Shown here in pieces: positions 1-9,674 of a stretch of DNA of 64,000 bases (within the stretch, counting starts at the first letter, position 1; each line of letters opens with the position of its first letter). The translations under genes and the position numbers were made by a program. The notes beneath the pieces were generated by a model. That model saw nothing but the letters and a program-made list of their open reading frames with translations, was not told the DNA's origin and searched no databases. Origin of the DNA: PoT sp049331405 (GTDB lineage Bacteria; Planctomycetota; Planctomycetia; Isosphaerales; Isosphaeraceae); the NCBI RefSeq assembly GCF_049331405.1, contig NZ_CP186274.1, positions 1,302,001 to 1,366,000 of the forward strand, in the 5' to 3' direction.

Positions 1-60
1 GTTCGTCGTTTCGCACGGCCGCTCGCTCGCGATATTCGCCGTCGTTTTCCAAGTCCCTCT

Positions 61-90
61 CGAGGTCGCGAACCTCGGGTCGCGACCTCG
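61..90. terminator. Hairpin upstream of the beta-helix gene
   Basis: An 11-bp perfect inverted repeat (61-71 with 80-90, arm CGAGGTCGCGA) with an 8-nt loop lies 35 bp before the first start codon. No T-run follows. It could be the terminator of a gene to the left of the window or a 5'-UTR hairpin. Confidence 0.35.
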
Positions 91-124
91 CGCCCATTCC
101 ACACCGCTTGAGGAGCCTACCTCG

Positions 125-3100
125 ATGAGGAATCGCAAGGACAGCCGCAGAAAGCGGGGCCTGGTGCCTTCGGTATCGTCGTTGGAATGCCGTCGCCTGC
201 TGAGCGAGGCTGCGGTATGGTATGGCCAGAATGACGGGAAGGACTATACCAGCGCTAATGCCATCGGCAGCAATGGCTATCAGGATATTCATATAGGGCT
301 GACGGGCTTGCTGCCCTATCACATCCAGGAAATCGACCTGGTGCCGCGCGGCGGAGGCCATGGCGCCGTCTTCAAGGATGATAATAGCGGGAATGCGCAA
401 CTCATTCGAGCAACGGACACCACCTCGACGGCCGACCTGTATACGGATTGCGAATCGCCCTTGAATCAGACCAATCTGGTCTTCGACACGTTCACCATCA
501 TCTATTCCAATGGGATCCACGACACGGGAGCCCCATTCTCGACCCCGTCGACGACCGCCGCCCTGAAATCGACCCCCAACCTGCGGGTCGCGGGCAGCGA
601 GCTGGGCGTCACATGGGTGGGTCAGAATGGCGATTGGGTCGGGCCGGGACCCTCCGTCGGCCCGGATGGATTCGCCGACCTCCACTTCCACCTGACCAAT
701 CTCTCGGCGTATCCCAATTCAAGTTATGGCCAGAACTTCTTCAATTCCCAGCTGGATTCGGTCCTCGTCTGGGGCGTCACGACGGGCGGGCAGACGGTCT
801 ACTGGCAATCCGGGCTCAATGCCCAGGGCTTCAACAATGCCGAGGTCTTCGTCGATCCGAGTTCGTACGACGCCACGAAGCACACGGACTCGGCCGACCT
901 GTATCTCAGCCCCATCGCGATGGTGAATGGGGTGTCCCAACCGGTCACGGGGTTGGCCGGGCAGGCCCTCCACGTGCAGGTGACCTACTTCGACGGCGAG
1001 GCGAACGGGTACACGGACGTGAGCCCTAACCCCGCCAATCCCAACGCCCCGGCGGGGGCGACGTTCGGCACCTACACAGCGAGCCTTGCGATCGACCCCA
1101 CGGGCGGGGGCGCCAATCCGACGCCTGCGACGATGCAGCCGCTCACGGCCCAGTGGAACGGGCAGGATTCGAGCGGCGCGGCCCATATCCTGCTGAGCGG
1201 GCTGAACCTGATCCAACCCTCGCAGTCGTACTCGAAGATCGTCTCGGCCTCGCTCTCGGACGATGTGGGGACCGTCTGGCAGTATCCCTCCGCGGGGGGG
1301 AACCCGTGGGCCTTGTCCCTCAGCGCGGGGGCCGACCAGACTTACGCCAACCTCGGCTTCAATCCCGATCGCAACGAGAGCGGCTCTCATCTGATGTTGC
1401 GCGTCGTCTTCGAGGATCCCACGACGCACGTGCAGACGACCGCCTTCGCGGCTGTGGCCGGGGGGACGACCGATCCCAGCCTGTGGGGGCCCAAGGTCAC
1501 CAACACGACCGCCGTCAACGTCTCCCCGGGCGCGGACAACGCCTTGCAGACCGCCGTCAACAATAATCCGAACGGCACCATCTACCTCACGGCCGGCAAC
1601 TACGTCATGACCCAGACGTTGGACCTGCCGAATCCGATCACGATCAACGCGGCGCCGGGCGTCACGGTGACGTTCTCCGACCCCACCGGGGCATCATGGA
1701 CCAACGCGATCACCATCCATTCCGGGCACACCACCCTGAACGGATTCACGATCCAGTTCGACCCGACGAACAAGAATAATCGTGCGAACTGGAAGGCACC
1801 CCAGAATGTGATCGGGCTGGGGAATAGCGTCCCCATCTCGGGCTTGATGATCGAGAATATGCATATCAACGGGCCCCTCTCCTCCGGGGTCATCAAGAAT
1901 ACGGTGACGGCCGCGCCGGGCATCTGGCATGAAGAGGCGAACTCGCTCTTGAGCCTCGGGGGGCCATCGAGCGGGTCCATCGTGAACAACGTGTTCAAGG
2001 GGGGATACCTTGATTTCCAGGGCGGTCCCTGGGTGATCACCGGGAACGACCATCAGGGCGCCCAGCCCGACACGTTCGCCCAGGCCGCATTCCGGTTCGT
2101 CTACACCCACGACATCAACGTCCAGCAGAACACCGTGGAGAACCAGGGTTCGCTATCCTCCCCCCCGACATCGGGGCAGATGGCCCGCTCCTTCTTCCTG
2201 AATTCCTACGGTTACAATGACGTCATCAAGGGCAACACCGTGATGGATGGGGTCCATTGGCAGGGGAGCCTCCCCGGCGACAATGCGCCCGAGAACATCC
2301 TGACCGAGACGGCCTATCTCTCCGAGTTCGAAGGCCAGGCTTCCCGAGTTCTGCAGAACGGCTACGTGCTCTGGATCCCGCCGATCGGCGGCCTCTCACA
2401 GCAGCGAGGGGGACCGATCCAGGCGGGGGATGTCGTGGCCGTGATCTCCGGGGACGCCACCCCCTCGGGCGGTGCCCAGAGCATGAAGGCGGGGAGCTGG
2501 GTCCGGATCGCCCAGGTGATCGATGCGGCCCATGGGGTTTATCTGCTCGACGCCCCCCTGTCGACGAATACTTCGGCCTATAAGATTTCGATCACTCGGG
2601 GATATGTGAACCTCACGATCGATAATAATACGATCAACTTGCCGACACAGATCACACCGGGATATCACTATACCGGCATCGTGCTCGGAGGCAGCCAGTT
2701 CGGCACGCAGGTCATCAACAATCATATTACCGGTGGGAACGAAGGATTCAGCCTCGGGTCGGGTTCCAACACGCAAGGCTTCAGCGGCACCTCGGCTTAT
2801 GCGCCGACGTCGCTGGCCGAGGCGGAGCAGAACGGCTGGACCTACCTGCCCGACTTCGGCATGACCATCAACAATAATGTGATCAAGGATTCCTTGCACG
2901 GAGGGAGCCTTGTGGTCGGCTACGGGAACTATTCCAAGACGCCGCAAGGGCGCACTTATCTGACGGCGACTTTCAATAGCAATGAAGTCCTCTGGGATCT
3001 ATCCTGGCTGAACGGCCTGAGCGGGGCGATCCCGGGCACGTTCAACATCGGGACCGGCAACGGGACGAGCTACATCGCTTCCGACCCCACGAACGGAGGG

Positions 3101-4666
3101 GCGAAAGTCACCCTTGCGCCCGACCCTCGGGCGATCGTGGTGACGGGGGCGGGCAACTGGTACAGCAAGCCTGCGGGCTCCACGATCTCCACGGCGTTCG
3201 GCATCGAATACGCCACGCTCAATAACACGCCCTACACCGGCCCGGGTTCGATCACGGATCCGTTGGTCTGGAGCAACCTCCCCCCGAGCACCGGGGCGAT
3301 CTACAAATTCGACTTCGGGCCGTCGAGCTCCCCCGTGGCGGCGGGATACATCGGCGAGGACTTCACGGGATATTCCCCCACGATCGGATACGGCTGGAAC
3401 GCGGCTTCGCCCACGAGTGTCACCAATACCCTCGACCAAGGCGCGGGCATGGGGACCGACCTGACTCGCGATGAGTTCTATACTCAGGACGCCACCTTCA
3501 AGGTCGACCTGCCTAACGGCAGTTACAACGTGACCTTGACGATGGGTGATGTGGGGAACTTCGCGCACGAAGCGAACGTCTACTTCCAGGGATCTCAGGT
3601 CAGCACGATCGCCACCACCGGGGGCCAGATCATCGCCCCGACATTCCTCGTCACCGTGACCAACGGCCAGCTCCAGCTCCGGCTCCAGGAGGTGACGGGA
3701 CCCGGTCTCGCGGGCTACGCCGTGATCCAGGGCCTCACCATCATCCCTGCCCAGATGATGCGGTTCGACTTCGGGCCGTCGAGCTCTCCGGTGGCGGCAG
3801 GATACATCGGCGAGGACTTCACCGGGTATTCCCCCGCGATCGGGTACGGCTGGAATCCCGCAACGGTCACGAGCGTGACGGGTACGCTGGACCAGGGCGC
3901 GAGCATGGGTACCGACCTGACCCGCGACGAGTTCTATACCCAGGACGCGACCTTCTACGTTGATCTGCCCAACGGGACCTATTACCTCAATTTGACGATG
4001 GGCGACGTGGGGAACTTCGCGCACGGTGCCAACGTCTATCTCCAGGGGACGCAGGTCAGCACGATCACCACGGCGGCCGGCCAGATCGTCACGCCGACAT
4101 TCCTCGCCAAGGTGAGCAACGGCCAGCTCCAGCTCCGGCTCCAGGAGGTGACGGGCTCGGGACTCGCGGGCTATGCCGTGATCCAGGGCCTCACCATCAG
4201 CCCGGCCCAGGCGATCCAGTTCGACTTCGGGCCGTCGGGCTCTCCGATCGCGGCCGGATATGGCGGCGAGGGTTATACGGGGTATTCTTCATCGCTGGGA
4301 TACGGTTGGAACGCCGCTTCGAACACGAGCGTGACCGGCACCCTGGACCAGGGCGCGGGCATGGGTACCGACCTGACCCGCGACGAGTTCTACACCCAGG
4401 ACGCGACCTTCTACGTCGACGTGCCCAACGGGACCTATCTCTTGAGCCTCACGATGGGTGACGTGGGGAATTTCGCCCATAAGGCCAATGTCTTCCTCCA
4501 GGGGACCCAGGTCGGCACGATCGCCACGGCGGCCGGCCAGATCGTCACGCCGTCGTACCGGGTGACGGTGAGCAACGGCCAGCTCCAGCTCCGACTTCAG
4601 CAAGTCACCGGCGCAGGCCTGGCGGGCTATGCCGTCATTCAAGGCCTGACGCTCAGTCGGGTTTAA
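125..4666 (+). CDS. Giant secreted right-handed beta-helix protein with three C-terminal malectin-like repeats
   Basis: A 1513-residue protein preceded by AGGAG at 111-115. The N-terminus (basic run, then SSLECRRLLS at about 18-27) resembles the LEPR-x-LL motif on large planctomycete surface proteins and replaces an ordinary signal peptide. Three divergent N-terminal modules start with WxGQ at about residues 32, 164 and 343 and share a G-x-x-x-(I/L)-x-(I/F) strand pattern. Residues about 480-960 are Asn-rich (INNN, IDNNTI, ITGN), as in pectate-lyase-like parallel beta-helices. The C-terminus has three repeats starting FDFGPS at residues 1062, 1214 and 1366, exactly 152 codons apart, which look like malectin or carbohydrate-binding beta-sandwich modules. 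I infer an extracellular polysaccharide-binding or -cleaving role. No catalytic triad can be assigned by eye, so adhesin is an alternative. Confidence 0.8.
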   Translation: MRNRKDSRRKRGLVPSVSSLECRRLLSEAAVWYGQNDGKDYTSANAIGSNGYQDIHIGLTGLLPYHIQEIDLVPRGGGHGAVFKDDNSGNAQLIRATDTTSTADLYTDCESPLNQTNLVFDTFTIIYSNGIHDTGAPFSTPSTTAALKSTPNLRVAGSELGVTWVGQNGDWVGPGPSVGPDGFADLHFHLTNLSAYPNSSYGQNFFNSQLDSVLVWGVTTGGQTVYWQSGLNAQGFNNAEVFVDPSSYDATKHTDSADLYLSPIAMVNGVSQPVTGLAGQALHVQVTYFDGEANGYTDVSPNPANPNAPAGATFGTYTASLAIDPTGGGANPTPATMQPLTAQWNGQDSSGAAHILLSGLNLIQPSQSYSKIVSASLSDDVGTVWQYPSAGGNPWALSLSAGADQTYANLGFNPDRNESGSHLMLRVVFEDPTTHVQTTAFAAVAGGTTDPSLWGPKVTNTTAVNVSPGADNALQTAVNNNPNGTIYLTAGNYVMTQTLDLPNPITINAAPGVTVTFSDPTGASWTNAITIHSGHTTLNGFTIQFDPTNKNNRANWKAPQNVIGLGNSVPISGLMIENMHINGPLSSGVIKNTVTAAPGIWHEEANSLLSLGGPSSGSIVNNVFKGGYLDFQGGPWVITGNDHQGAQPDTFAQAAFRFVYTHDINVQQNTVENQGSLSSPPTSGQMARSFFLNSYGYNDVIKGNTVMDGVHWQGSLPGDNAPENILTETAYLSEFEGQASRVLQNGYVLWIPPIGGLSQQRGGPIQAGDVVAVISGDATPSGGAQSMKAGSWVRIAQVIDAAHGVYLLDAPLSTNTSAYKISITRGYVNLTIDNNTINLPTQITPGYHYTGIVLGGSQFGTQVINNHITGGNEGFSLGSGSNTQGFSGTSAYAPTSLAEAEQNGWTYLPDFGMTINNNVIKDSLHGGSLVVGYGNYSKTPQGRTYLTATFNSNEVLWDLSWLNGLSGAIPGTFNIGTGNGTSYIASDPTNGGAKVTLAPDPRAIVVTGAGNWYSKPAGSTISTAFGIEYATLNNTPYTGPGSITDPLVWSNLPPSTGAIYKFDFGPSSSPVAAGYIGEDFTGYSPTIGYGWNAASPTSVTNTLDQGAGMGTDLTRDEFYTQDATFKVDLPNGSYNVTLTMGDVGNFAHEANVYFQGSQVSTIATTGGQIIAPTFLVTVTNGQLQLRLQEVTGPGLAGYAVIQGLTIIPAQMMRFDFGPSSSPVAAGYIGEDFTGYSPAIGYGWNPATVTSVTGTLDQGASMGTDLTRDEFYTQDATFYVDLPNGTYYLNLTMGDVGNFAHGANVYLQGTQVSTITTAAGQIVTPTFLAKVSNGQLQLRLQEVTGSGLAGYAVIQGLTISPAQAIQFDFGPSGSPIAAGYGGEGYTGYSSSLGYGWNAASNTSVTGTLDQGAGMGTDLTRDEFYTQDATFYVDVPNGTYLLSLTMGDVGNFAHKANVFLQGTQVGTIATAAGQIVTPSYRVTVSNGQLQLRLQQVTGAGLAGYAVIQGLTLSRV
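3308..4663 (+). repeat. Three in-frame 456-bp repeats encoding the C-terminal modules
   Basis: Units begin at 3308, 3764 and 4220. Both spacings are exactly 456 bp (152 codons). Each encodes FDFGPS, then GYGWN, LDQGAxMGTDLTRDEF, LTMGDVGNFAH and GLAGYAVIQGL. Units 1 and 2 are most alike and unit 3 is more diverged (Gly/Ser changes, GGEGYTGYSSS). Confidence 0.93.
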
Positions 4667-5105
4667 GGCCTCGTCCGCTGACTCGGCGAGAGCCAAATGG
4701 GAAACGCGGCCGGCCTCGGCTCGATGAAAAGCGAGGGGACGGACTGGACCCCGGTAAAGACCTACAGGAGTGTCGCCGCGGTTGCCGGGCGTTCACGCCC
4801 ACTCGAGCCTTGCGTCGTGTTGCGATGAGGACATGCGCCGTCGATTTCCCGCGACACCTCGGAGGTCTCCTTCACGGAGTCCGCCGAGGTGTCTTCGTCG
4901 ATGGGCTACGTCAGCGAATTGGCGCGTCGGCCCGGACGATGCTGCGCCCGGGGTGGACTCCTCCCTCCGGCACGGCACGGCCTGACAGGACCTCGTAACT
5001 CCTGGTGCGGAAAAATTCGACAGGAAAGACGAAGCGATTGTATCGCGATTGCCGATTATGACGACGGAATGCCTCGAGAGTGGGCCTACGTCGCCAGGAG
5101 TTGCG
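4667..5105. other. Non-coding gap
   Basis: No convincing gene. It holds a 10-bp inverted repeat (4853-4862 with 4884-4893, arm GACACCTCGG, 21-nt spacer) and, at its right end, the AGGAG (5096-5100) of the PEP-CTERM gene. The open frames here lack ribosome sites and family features. Confidence 0.5.
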
Positions 5106-5867
5106 ATGCAAGTCATGCAAGGACAGCGAACTCATCATCGACCGACATTCGCCAACGGCGCCCGCCCTGCGAGGCGGCTGGTGCCGCTGGTGCTGGCCGC
5201 CTGCATCGCAGTCTTCGTCAGCCCGGCCGCTCGAGGGTCCATCGTCGAGTATCAGTACCAGGGCGTGATCACGTCGGCCGACCCATCGAGCGGCGTCGCC
5301 GTCGGCACGCCGTTCACCGGCACGTTCTCGTACGACAAGGACCTCGCCGCCCCCTGGATCTCGATCGAGGGATCCAACCAGTACTTTTCCGGCTACTCCG
5401 AGCCCTTTGGCGGGAAGGCTGACGCCTCGGGGCTGTCCCTCTCCGTGGCGGGCCAGCCGGCCTGGTCGAGCCCCGGGGGCATCGAGGTCGCGGTGAGCCA
5501 GATCGACTTCGCCGGGCAATACGGCTACCCGTCCTCGCCGATGAGCCGGCTCAACTTCTCGAACGGGAATGTCGGCAGCCCCGAGCGCTCGGTCTCGCTC
5601 ACGCTGAGCAACCCGACCTCGGCCGTCCTGCATTCGCTGGCCCTGCCCGGCAGCGTGAACCTCTCCGATTTCCCGATCGCCCAGCTCCTCGTGACCCAGG
5701 ATCCGACCACCCCCCAGACCAAGATGTACCTGGCCGGCCGGATCCAGTCCCTGACCGAGGTGCAAGTCCCCGAGCCCGCCCTCACCACGGTTTTGAGCCT
5801 CGTCGCCGCCGGCTGGCTCGCCCGCAGGAAGGCCCGGGCGGACCGGGCCGAACCGAAGGCCCCCTGA
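5106..5867 (+). CDS. PEP-CTERM sorting-signal surface protein
   Basis: A 253-residue exported protein. The start at 5106 was chosen because AGGAG lies five bases before it; an open frame upstream lacks such a site. A signal peptide is clear (hydrophobic run LVPLVLAACIAVFV ending near AARGS). The mature part is a beta-rich domain beginning IVEYQYQGVIT, as in PEP-CTERM proteins whose first strand carries a YxGxI pattern. The C-terminus has VPEP, a short hydrophobic stretch (TTVLSLVAAGWLA) and a basic tail RRKAR, the tripartite signal recognised by exosortase in exopolysaccharide-producing bacteria. No exosortase gene is in the window. Export and anchoring or release at the cell surface is expected; the molecular function is unknown. 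Confidence 0.82.
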   Translation: MQVMQGQRTHHRPTFANGARPARRLVPLVLAACIAVFVSPAARGSIVEYQYQGVITSADPSSGVAVGTPFTGTFSYDKDLAAPWISIEGSNQYFSGYSEPFGGKADASGLSLSVAGQPAWSSPGGIEVAVSQIDFAGQYGYPSSPMSRLNFSNGNVGSPERSVSLTLSNPTSAVLHSLALPGSVNLSDFPIAQLLVTQDPTTPQTKMYLAGRIQSLTEVQVPEPALTTVLSLVAAGWLARRKARADRAEPKAP

Positions 5868-5996
5868 CGATCTCTCGCCAGGCCTCTCGTTGCGTCAGCC
5901 TGTAATTCGGTGTAGGTTTTTGACGGTGTGAATCTCAAAATATATGGCGAAGACTGCGATAAAGATCCCCTAGCTGAAATGTGTCCCAAGTAGGGA

Positions 5997-8900
5997 CTAC
6001 TCGTCATTTTCGTTTGGATCGAGCCCGAGCGCTTGCTGAAGAACCTTGCGTTCGACACTCACGAGGTCGAGCAAGATCTTCTTATCTCCATGAATAAGAT
6101 ATTCGATACCCACCCCGAACATCCGGAGTGGGACCTCCAGTTCCGCATAGCCGGCACCAAGATCGAGCCAGGCCTCTCGCCAACACGCTAGCACCTCACC
6201 ATCAACCTGACCGGGTTCGATATGAAGGCTCCTGACGAGCCCGTCACCAAGGTGCGACAGAACTCCTGCCTCCTTGTAGATGGCGATCAACTCAGCGAGA
6301 TGCTGTCGAAGATCCTCTCTCTCACTTAGTTCCAGGATTTGGATGATGATGGCCCCGACGTTATGCCTTGTATCTCGCGGATAACGTCCGAAGGAGTTAC
6401 GCAAAGCCTCAAAGCCGGCTTCCCATCCCCGCATGGCGAACCTGGAGCAGCAACCCAGGAAGCACCACTCTTGTTTTGTTGAGGCAAACTTCAAAGTTTT
6501 CTCATGGCATTCGCATGCCGCCTCATGCTGTCCAAGCTTGGCGAGTATTCTAGCCTTGTTGAACCACGCGTAGGCGTGTTGCGGGTCAATCTTGAGAGCC
6601 TGATCGAGGCACTCGATCGCCTCCTCGCGGCGTCCGAGATCCTCGAGCACATCGCTCTTGATTAACCACGCGTAATCGCCTCCCGGATTGGTCTCGATGG
6701 CCTTGTCGAAGCACAGGATCGCGTCCTCGCGCCTGCCGAGGTCGGAGAGTACATGGCCCTTGCCGCTCCAAGCGAAGGCGTTATTTGGGCCTAATTCGAT
6801 GGCCTTGTCGAAGCACAGGATCGCGTCCTCGCGCCTGCCGAGGCCGGCGAGCGCATTGCCCTTGCTGACCCAAGCGAAGTCGTCATTAGGGTCGATCTCG
6901 ATGGCCTTGTCGAAGCACAGGATCGCGTCCTCGCGCCTGCCGAGGTCGGCGAGAGCGCGGCCCTTGCCGCTCCAAGGGAAGGCGTAATTTGGGCCTAATT
7001 CGATGGCCTTGTCGAAGCACAGGATCGCGTCCTCGCGCCTGCCGAGGTCGGCGAGAGCGCGGCCCTTGCCGCTCCAAGGGAAGGCGTAATTAGGGTCGAT
7101 CTCGATGGCCTTGTCGAAGCACAGGATCGCGTCCTCGCGCCTGCCGAGGCCGGCGAGCGCATTGCCCTTGCTGACCCAAGCGAAGTCGTCATTAGGGTCG
7201 ATCTCGATGGCCTTGTCGAAGCACAGGATCGCGTCCTCGCGCCTGCCGAGGTCGGAGAGTACATGGCCCTTGCTGCTCCAAGCGGAGTCGTAATTAGGGT
7301 CGATCTCGATGGCCTTGTCGAAGCACAGGATCGCGTCCTCGCGCCTGCCGAGGCCGGCGAGAGCGCGGCCCTTGCTGACCCAAGCGAAGTCGTCATTAGG
7401 ATCGATCTCGATGGCCTTGTCGAAGCACAGGATCGCGTCCTCGCGCCTGCCGAGGTCGGCGAGAGCGCGGCCCTTGCTGACCCAAGCGAAGTCGTCATTA
7501 GGATCGATCTCGATGGCCTTGTCGAAGCACAGGATCGCGTCCTCGCGCCTGCCGAGGTCGGCGAGAGCGCGGCCCTTGCTGACCCAAGCGAAGTCGTCAT
7601 TAGGATCGATCTCGATGGCCTTGTCGAAGCACAGGATCGCGTCCTCGCGCCTGCCGAGGTCGGCGAGCGCATTGCCCTTGCTGACCCAAGCGAAGTCGTC
7701 ATTAGGGTCGATCTCGATGGCCTTGTCGAAGCACAGGATCGCGTCCTCGCGCCTGCCGAGGCCGGCGAGAGCGCGGCACTTGCCGACCCAAGGGGAGGCG
7801 TAATTGGGGCCTAATTCGATGGCCTTGTCGAAGCACAGGATCGCGTCCTCGCGCCTGCCGAGGTCGGCGAGAGCGCGGCCCTTGCCGCTCCAAGGGAAGG
7901 CGTAATTTGGGCCTAATTCGATGGCCTTGTCGAAGCACAGGATCGCGTCCTCGCGCCTGCCGAGGTCGGCGAGAGCGCGGCCCTTGCCGCTCCAAGGGAA
8001 GGCGTAATTAGGGTCGATCTCGATGGCCTTGTCGAAGCACAGGATCGCGTCCTCGCGCCTGCCGAGGCCGGCGAGCGCATCGCCCTTGCTGGCCCAAGCG
8101 GAGTCGTCATTAGGGTCGATCTCGATGGCCTTGTCGAAGCACAGGATCGCGTCCTCGTGCCTGCCGAGGCCGGCGAGCGCATCGCCCTTGCTGACCCAAG
8201 GGGAGGCGTTATTAGGATCGATCTCGATGGCCTTTTCAAAGCTGATGACCGCTTCACCGAAGTTTTCGAGTGCGTTGTGACAATATCCAAGTTCATGCCA
8301 GTCCAAGGCTGTACCACGAGCGTGAGCTCGCTCCTCAAGAACCTGGTACAAGAGATCAAGCCTGTTTCCTTCCTTGGCGTTCGCGATCTCTTCCTCGAGA
8401 ACTTTCAAGTGAGGGTCAGGAGTGGAATTGGATATTGATATGGCGGCTTGGAGGTGCATGCGTAGTGAAGGGGTGCTCGCCCTATCAAGCAGTCGTGGCA
8501 AGACCTCAGGGCGATACCAGACGCGAAGGAAGTTGACGAGCAGCCGGAGTGGTTTGCGGCGCTTTTCCTTGACCTCGCTTGCCAGGCGCATCAGGGGCTC
8601 GGCTAACTCGTAGCGAGTCTCGCGGCCGCGCGGACTCCGGAGGACGTAGCCCAACTCGGCAAGCTTCTTGAGCTGGCCACCGACGGTGTTCTCGGTTGCG
8701 AGTAAATGTCGGGCAATCTCCTTGGGCGTGCAGGTCTCATCGCGCGAGCAGAGGTACTCGACGATCTGCCTTTGCTGGGGCGAGAGCCAGCGCATCCGTT
8801 CCTGATAATAGGGCGTCAACTCGTCGGCCATCTTCTCGAATGGACCGGCGAGCTCATCGAGCGAATCACGTGTGATGAAGCCGGATAGAACGATGTAGAT

Positions 8901-9671
8901 CCGGTGATTGCCCCCCGCGAGGTGGTGAATCGCGCGAACACGCGAACGCCCCTCTGGGGTCTCAAGGAATGCGAGCAGGTCGGCTTGCTGTCGGTGACGG
9001 GCGATCCGTCGCAGGAGATCGACGGCGTCCAAGGTTTGGAGCGGTTTTAGGTGGTCTGTCGTGAAGAAACCAAAGAAAGGTTGCTGGCGATTTCGGACGC
9101 TCTTGAAGAGGCGCTGTGAGGTGGCGACGATGCTTGTTAATGGGTGGGTCTGCAGGAAGGATCGCCACTGCTTCTGACCTTCATCCCCCATGCCGTCGAA
9201 GATGAGGTCGAGATTTTCGACGAAAAGTAGTAGCGTCTTGCCCTGAAACTTCTCGACCAGGCACGTTTCGAGCGACTTGAGAATTCTGGCCGGCGAACAA
9301 TCAAGGAGATCTTCCAGCCAATCCAAGGGAAACTCGTCTGGGTATGCCTCGGCCAGCAGCTCGTAGATTCGTTTCAGGAGCTGGACGAACGAGGTGATCG
9401 TCTCATCCTCGAGAAGCCAGGCGATCCGTACGATTTTTGATAGCGCGGGGTCCTGCGTGACGCGGTGGTGCAAGAGTGAGATCAGGTGCGTCTTGCCGAT
9501 CCCTCGGGAACCGATCAACAGGATCTGATGCTTGTTGGCCGTGTCCGCGCTCTCGCGGATCCGTTCGACGATGTCGGCCAGCATTTCCTGTCGCTGGACG
9601 AAGATCTCCTCGAGTAGCTGCGGCTCCGTGCGGCTGGGGGTGAACCGCCAGATGAAGTCGTTTTCGGACAT
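5997..9671 (-). CDS. STAND-like ATPase with winged helix and a long near-identical TPR array
   Basis: 1224 residues. The N-terminal NTPase has Walker A GSRGIGKTH (about 54-62) and a Walker-B-like LLLFVENLD (about 147-155). A winged-helix segment (LSPQQRQIVEYL to VLRSPRGRETRYEL, about 294-350) follows, as in many STAND and archaeal-type ATPases. Residues about 455-1060 are TPRs, 15 of which share AILCFDKAI with variation only in the helix-A residues (DDFAWVSKG, YAFPWSGKG, YDSAWSSKG). The last 160 residues are alpha-helical with no family I recognise, and no nuclease or protease motif is visible. The gene starts 3 bp after the stop of the upstream ATPase, so the two are translationally coupled. 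Base composition is visibly more A+T-rich than the neighbours. A signal-responsive ATPase scaffold is likely; a defence or conflict role is a hypothesis. Confidence 0.82.
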   Translation of the reverse strand: MSENDFIWRFTPSRTEPQLLEEIFVQRQEMLADIVERIRESADTANKHQILLIGSRGIGKTHLISLLHHRVTQDPALSKIVRIAWLLEDETITSFVQLLKRIYELLAEAYPDEFPLDWLEDLLDCSPARILKSLETCLVEKFQGKTLLLFVENLDLIFDGMGDEGQKQWRSFLQTHPLTSIVATSQRLFKSVRNRQQPFFGFFTTDHLKPLQTLDAVDLLRRIARHRQQADLLAFLETPEGRSRVRAIHHLAGGNHRIYIVLSGFITRDSLDELAGPFEKMADELTPYYQERMRWLSPQQRQIVEYLCSRDETCTPKEIARHLLATENTVGGQLKKLAELGYVLRSPRGRETRYELAEPLMRLASEVKEKRRKPLRLLVNFLRVWYRPEVLPRLLDRASTPSLRMHLQAAISISNSTPDPHLKVLEEEIANAKEGNRLDLLYQVLEERAHARGTALDWHELGYCHNALENFGEAVISFEKAIEIDPNNASPWVSKGDALAGLGRHEDAILCFDKAIEIDPNDDSAWASKGDALAGLGRREDAILCFDKAIEIDPNYAFPWSGKGRALADLGRREDAILCFDKAIELGPNYAFPWSGKGRALADLGRREDAILCFDKAIELGPNYASPWVGKCRALAGLGRREDAILCFDKAIEIDPNDDFAWVSKGNALADLGRREDAILCFDKAIEIDPNDDFAWVSKGRALADLGRREDAILCFDKAIEIDPNDDFAWVSKGRALADLGRREDAILCFDKAIEIDPNDDFAWVSKGRALAGLGRREDAILCFDKAIEIDPNYDSAWSSKGHVLSDLGRREDAILCFDKAIEIDPNDDFAWVSKGNALAGLGRREDAILCFDKAIEIDPNYAFPWSGKGRALADLGRREDAILCFDKAIELGPNYAFPWSGKGRALADLGRREDAILCFDKAIEIDPNDDFAWVSKGNALAGLGRREDAILCFDKAIELGPNNAFAWSGKGHVLSDLGRREDAILCFDKAIETNPGGDYAWLIKSDVLEDLGRREEAIECLDQALKIDPQHAYAWFNKARILAKLGQHEAACECHEKTLKFASTKQEWCFLGCCSRFAMRGWEAGFEALRNSFGRYPRDTRHNVGAIIIQILELSEREDLRQHLAELIAIYKEAGVLSHLGDGLVRSLHIEPGQVDGEVLACWREAWLDLGAGYAELEVPLRMFGVGIEYLIHGDKKILLDLVSVERKVLQQALGLDPNENDE
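6680..8240 (-). repeat. Tandem 102-bp repeats encoding 34-residue TPR modules
   Basis: The core string ttgtcgaagcacaggatcgc recurs with an exact 102-bp period, 15 times, from about 6697 to about 8125. Differences cluster in a short segment of each unit that encodes helix A. In protein order, modules 2-3 and 11-12 carry the same pair of variant segments (IDP then LGP types with YAFPWSGKG), suggesting block duplication or gene conversion. Confidence 0.95.
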
Positions 9672-9674
9672 GGA

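Noticed and set aside
6680..8240. CRISPR-like periodic repeats
   Set aside because: The 102-bp period is continuous without spacers and lies in frame as TPR modules.
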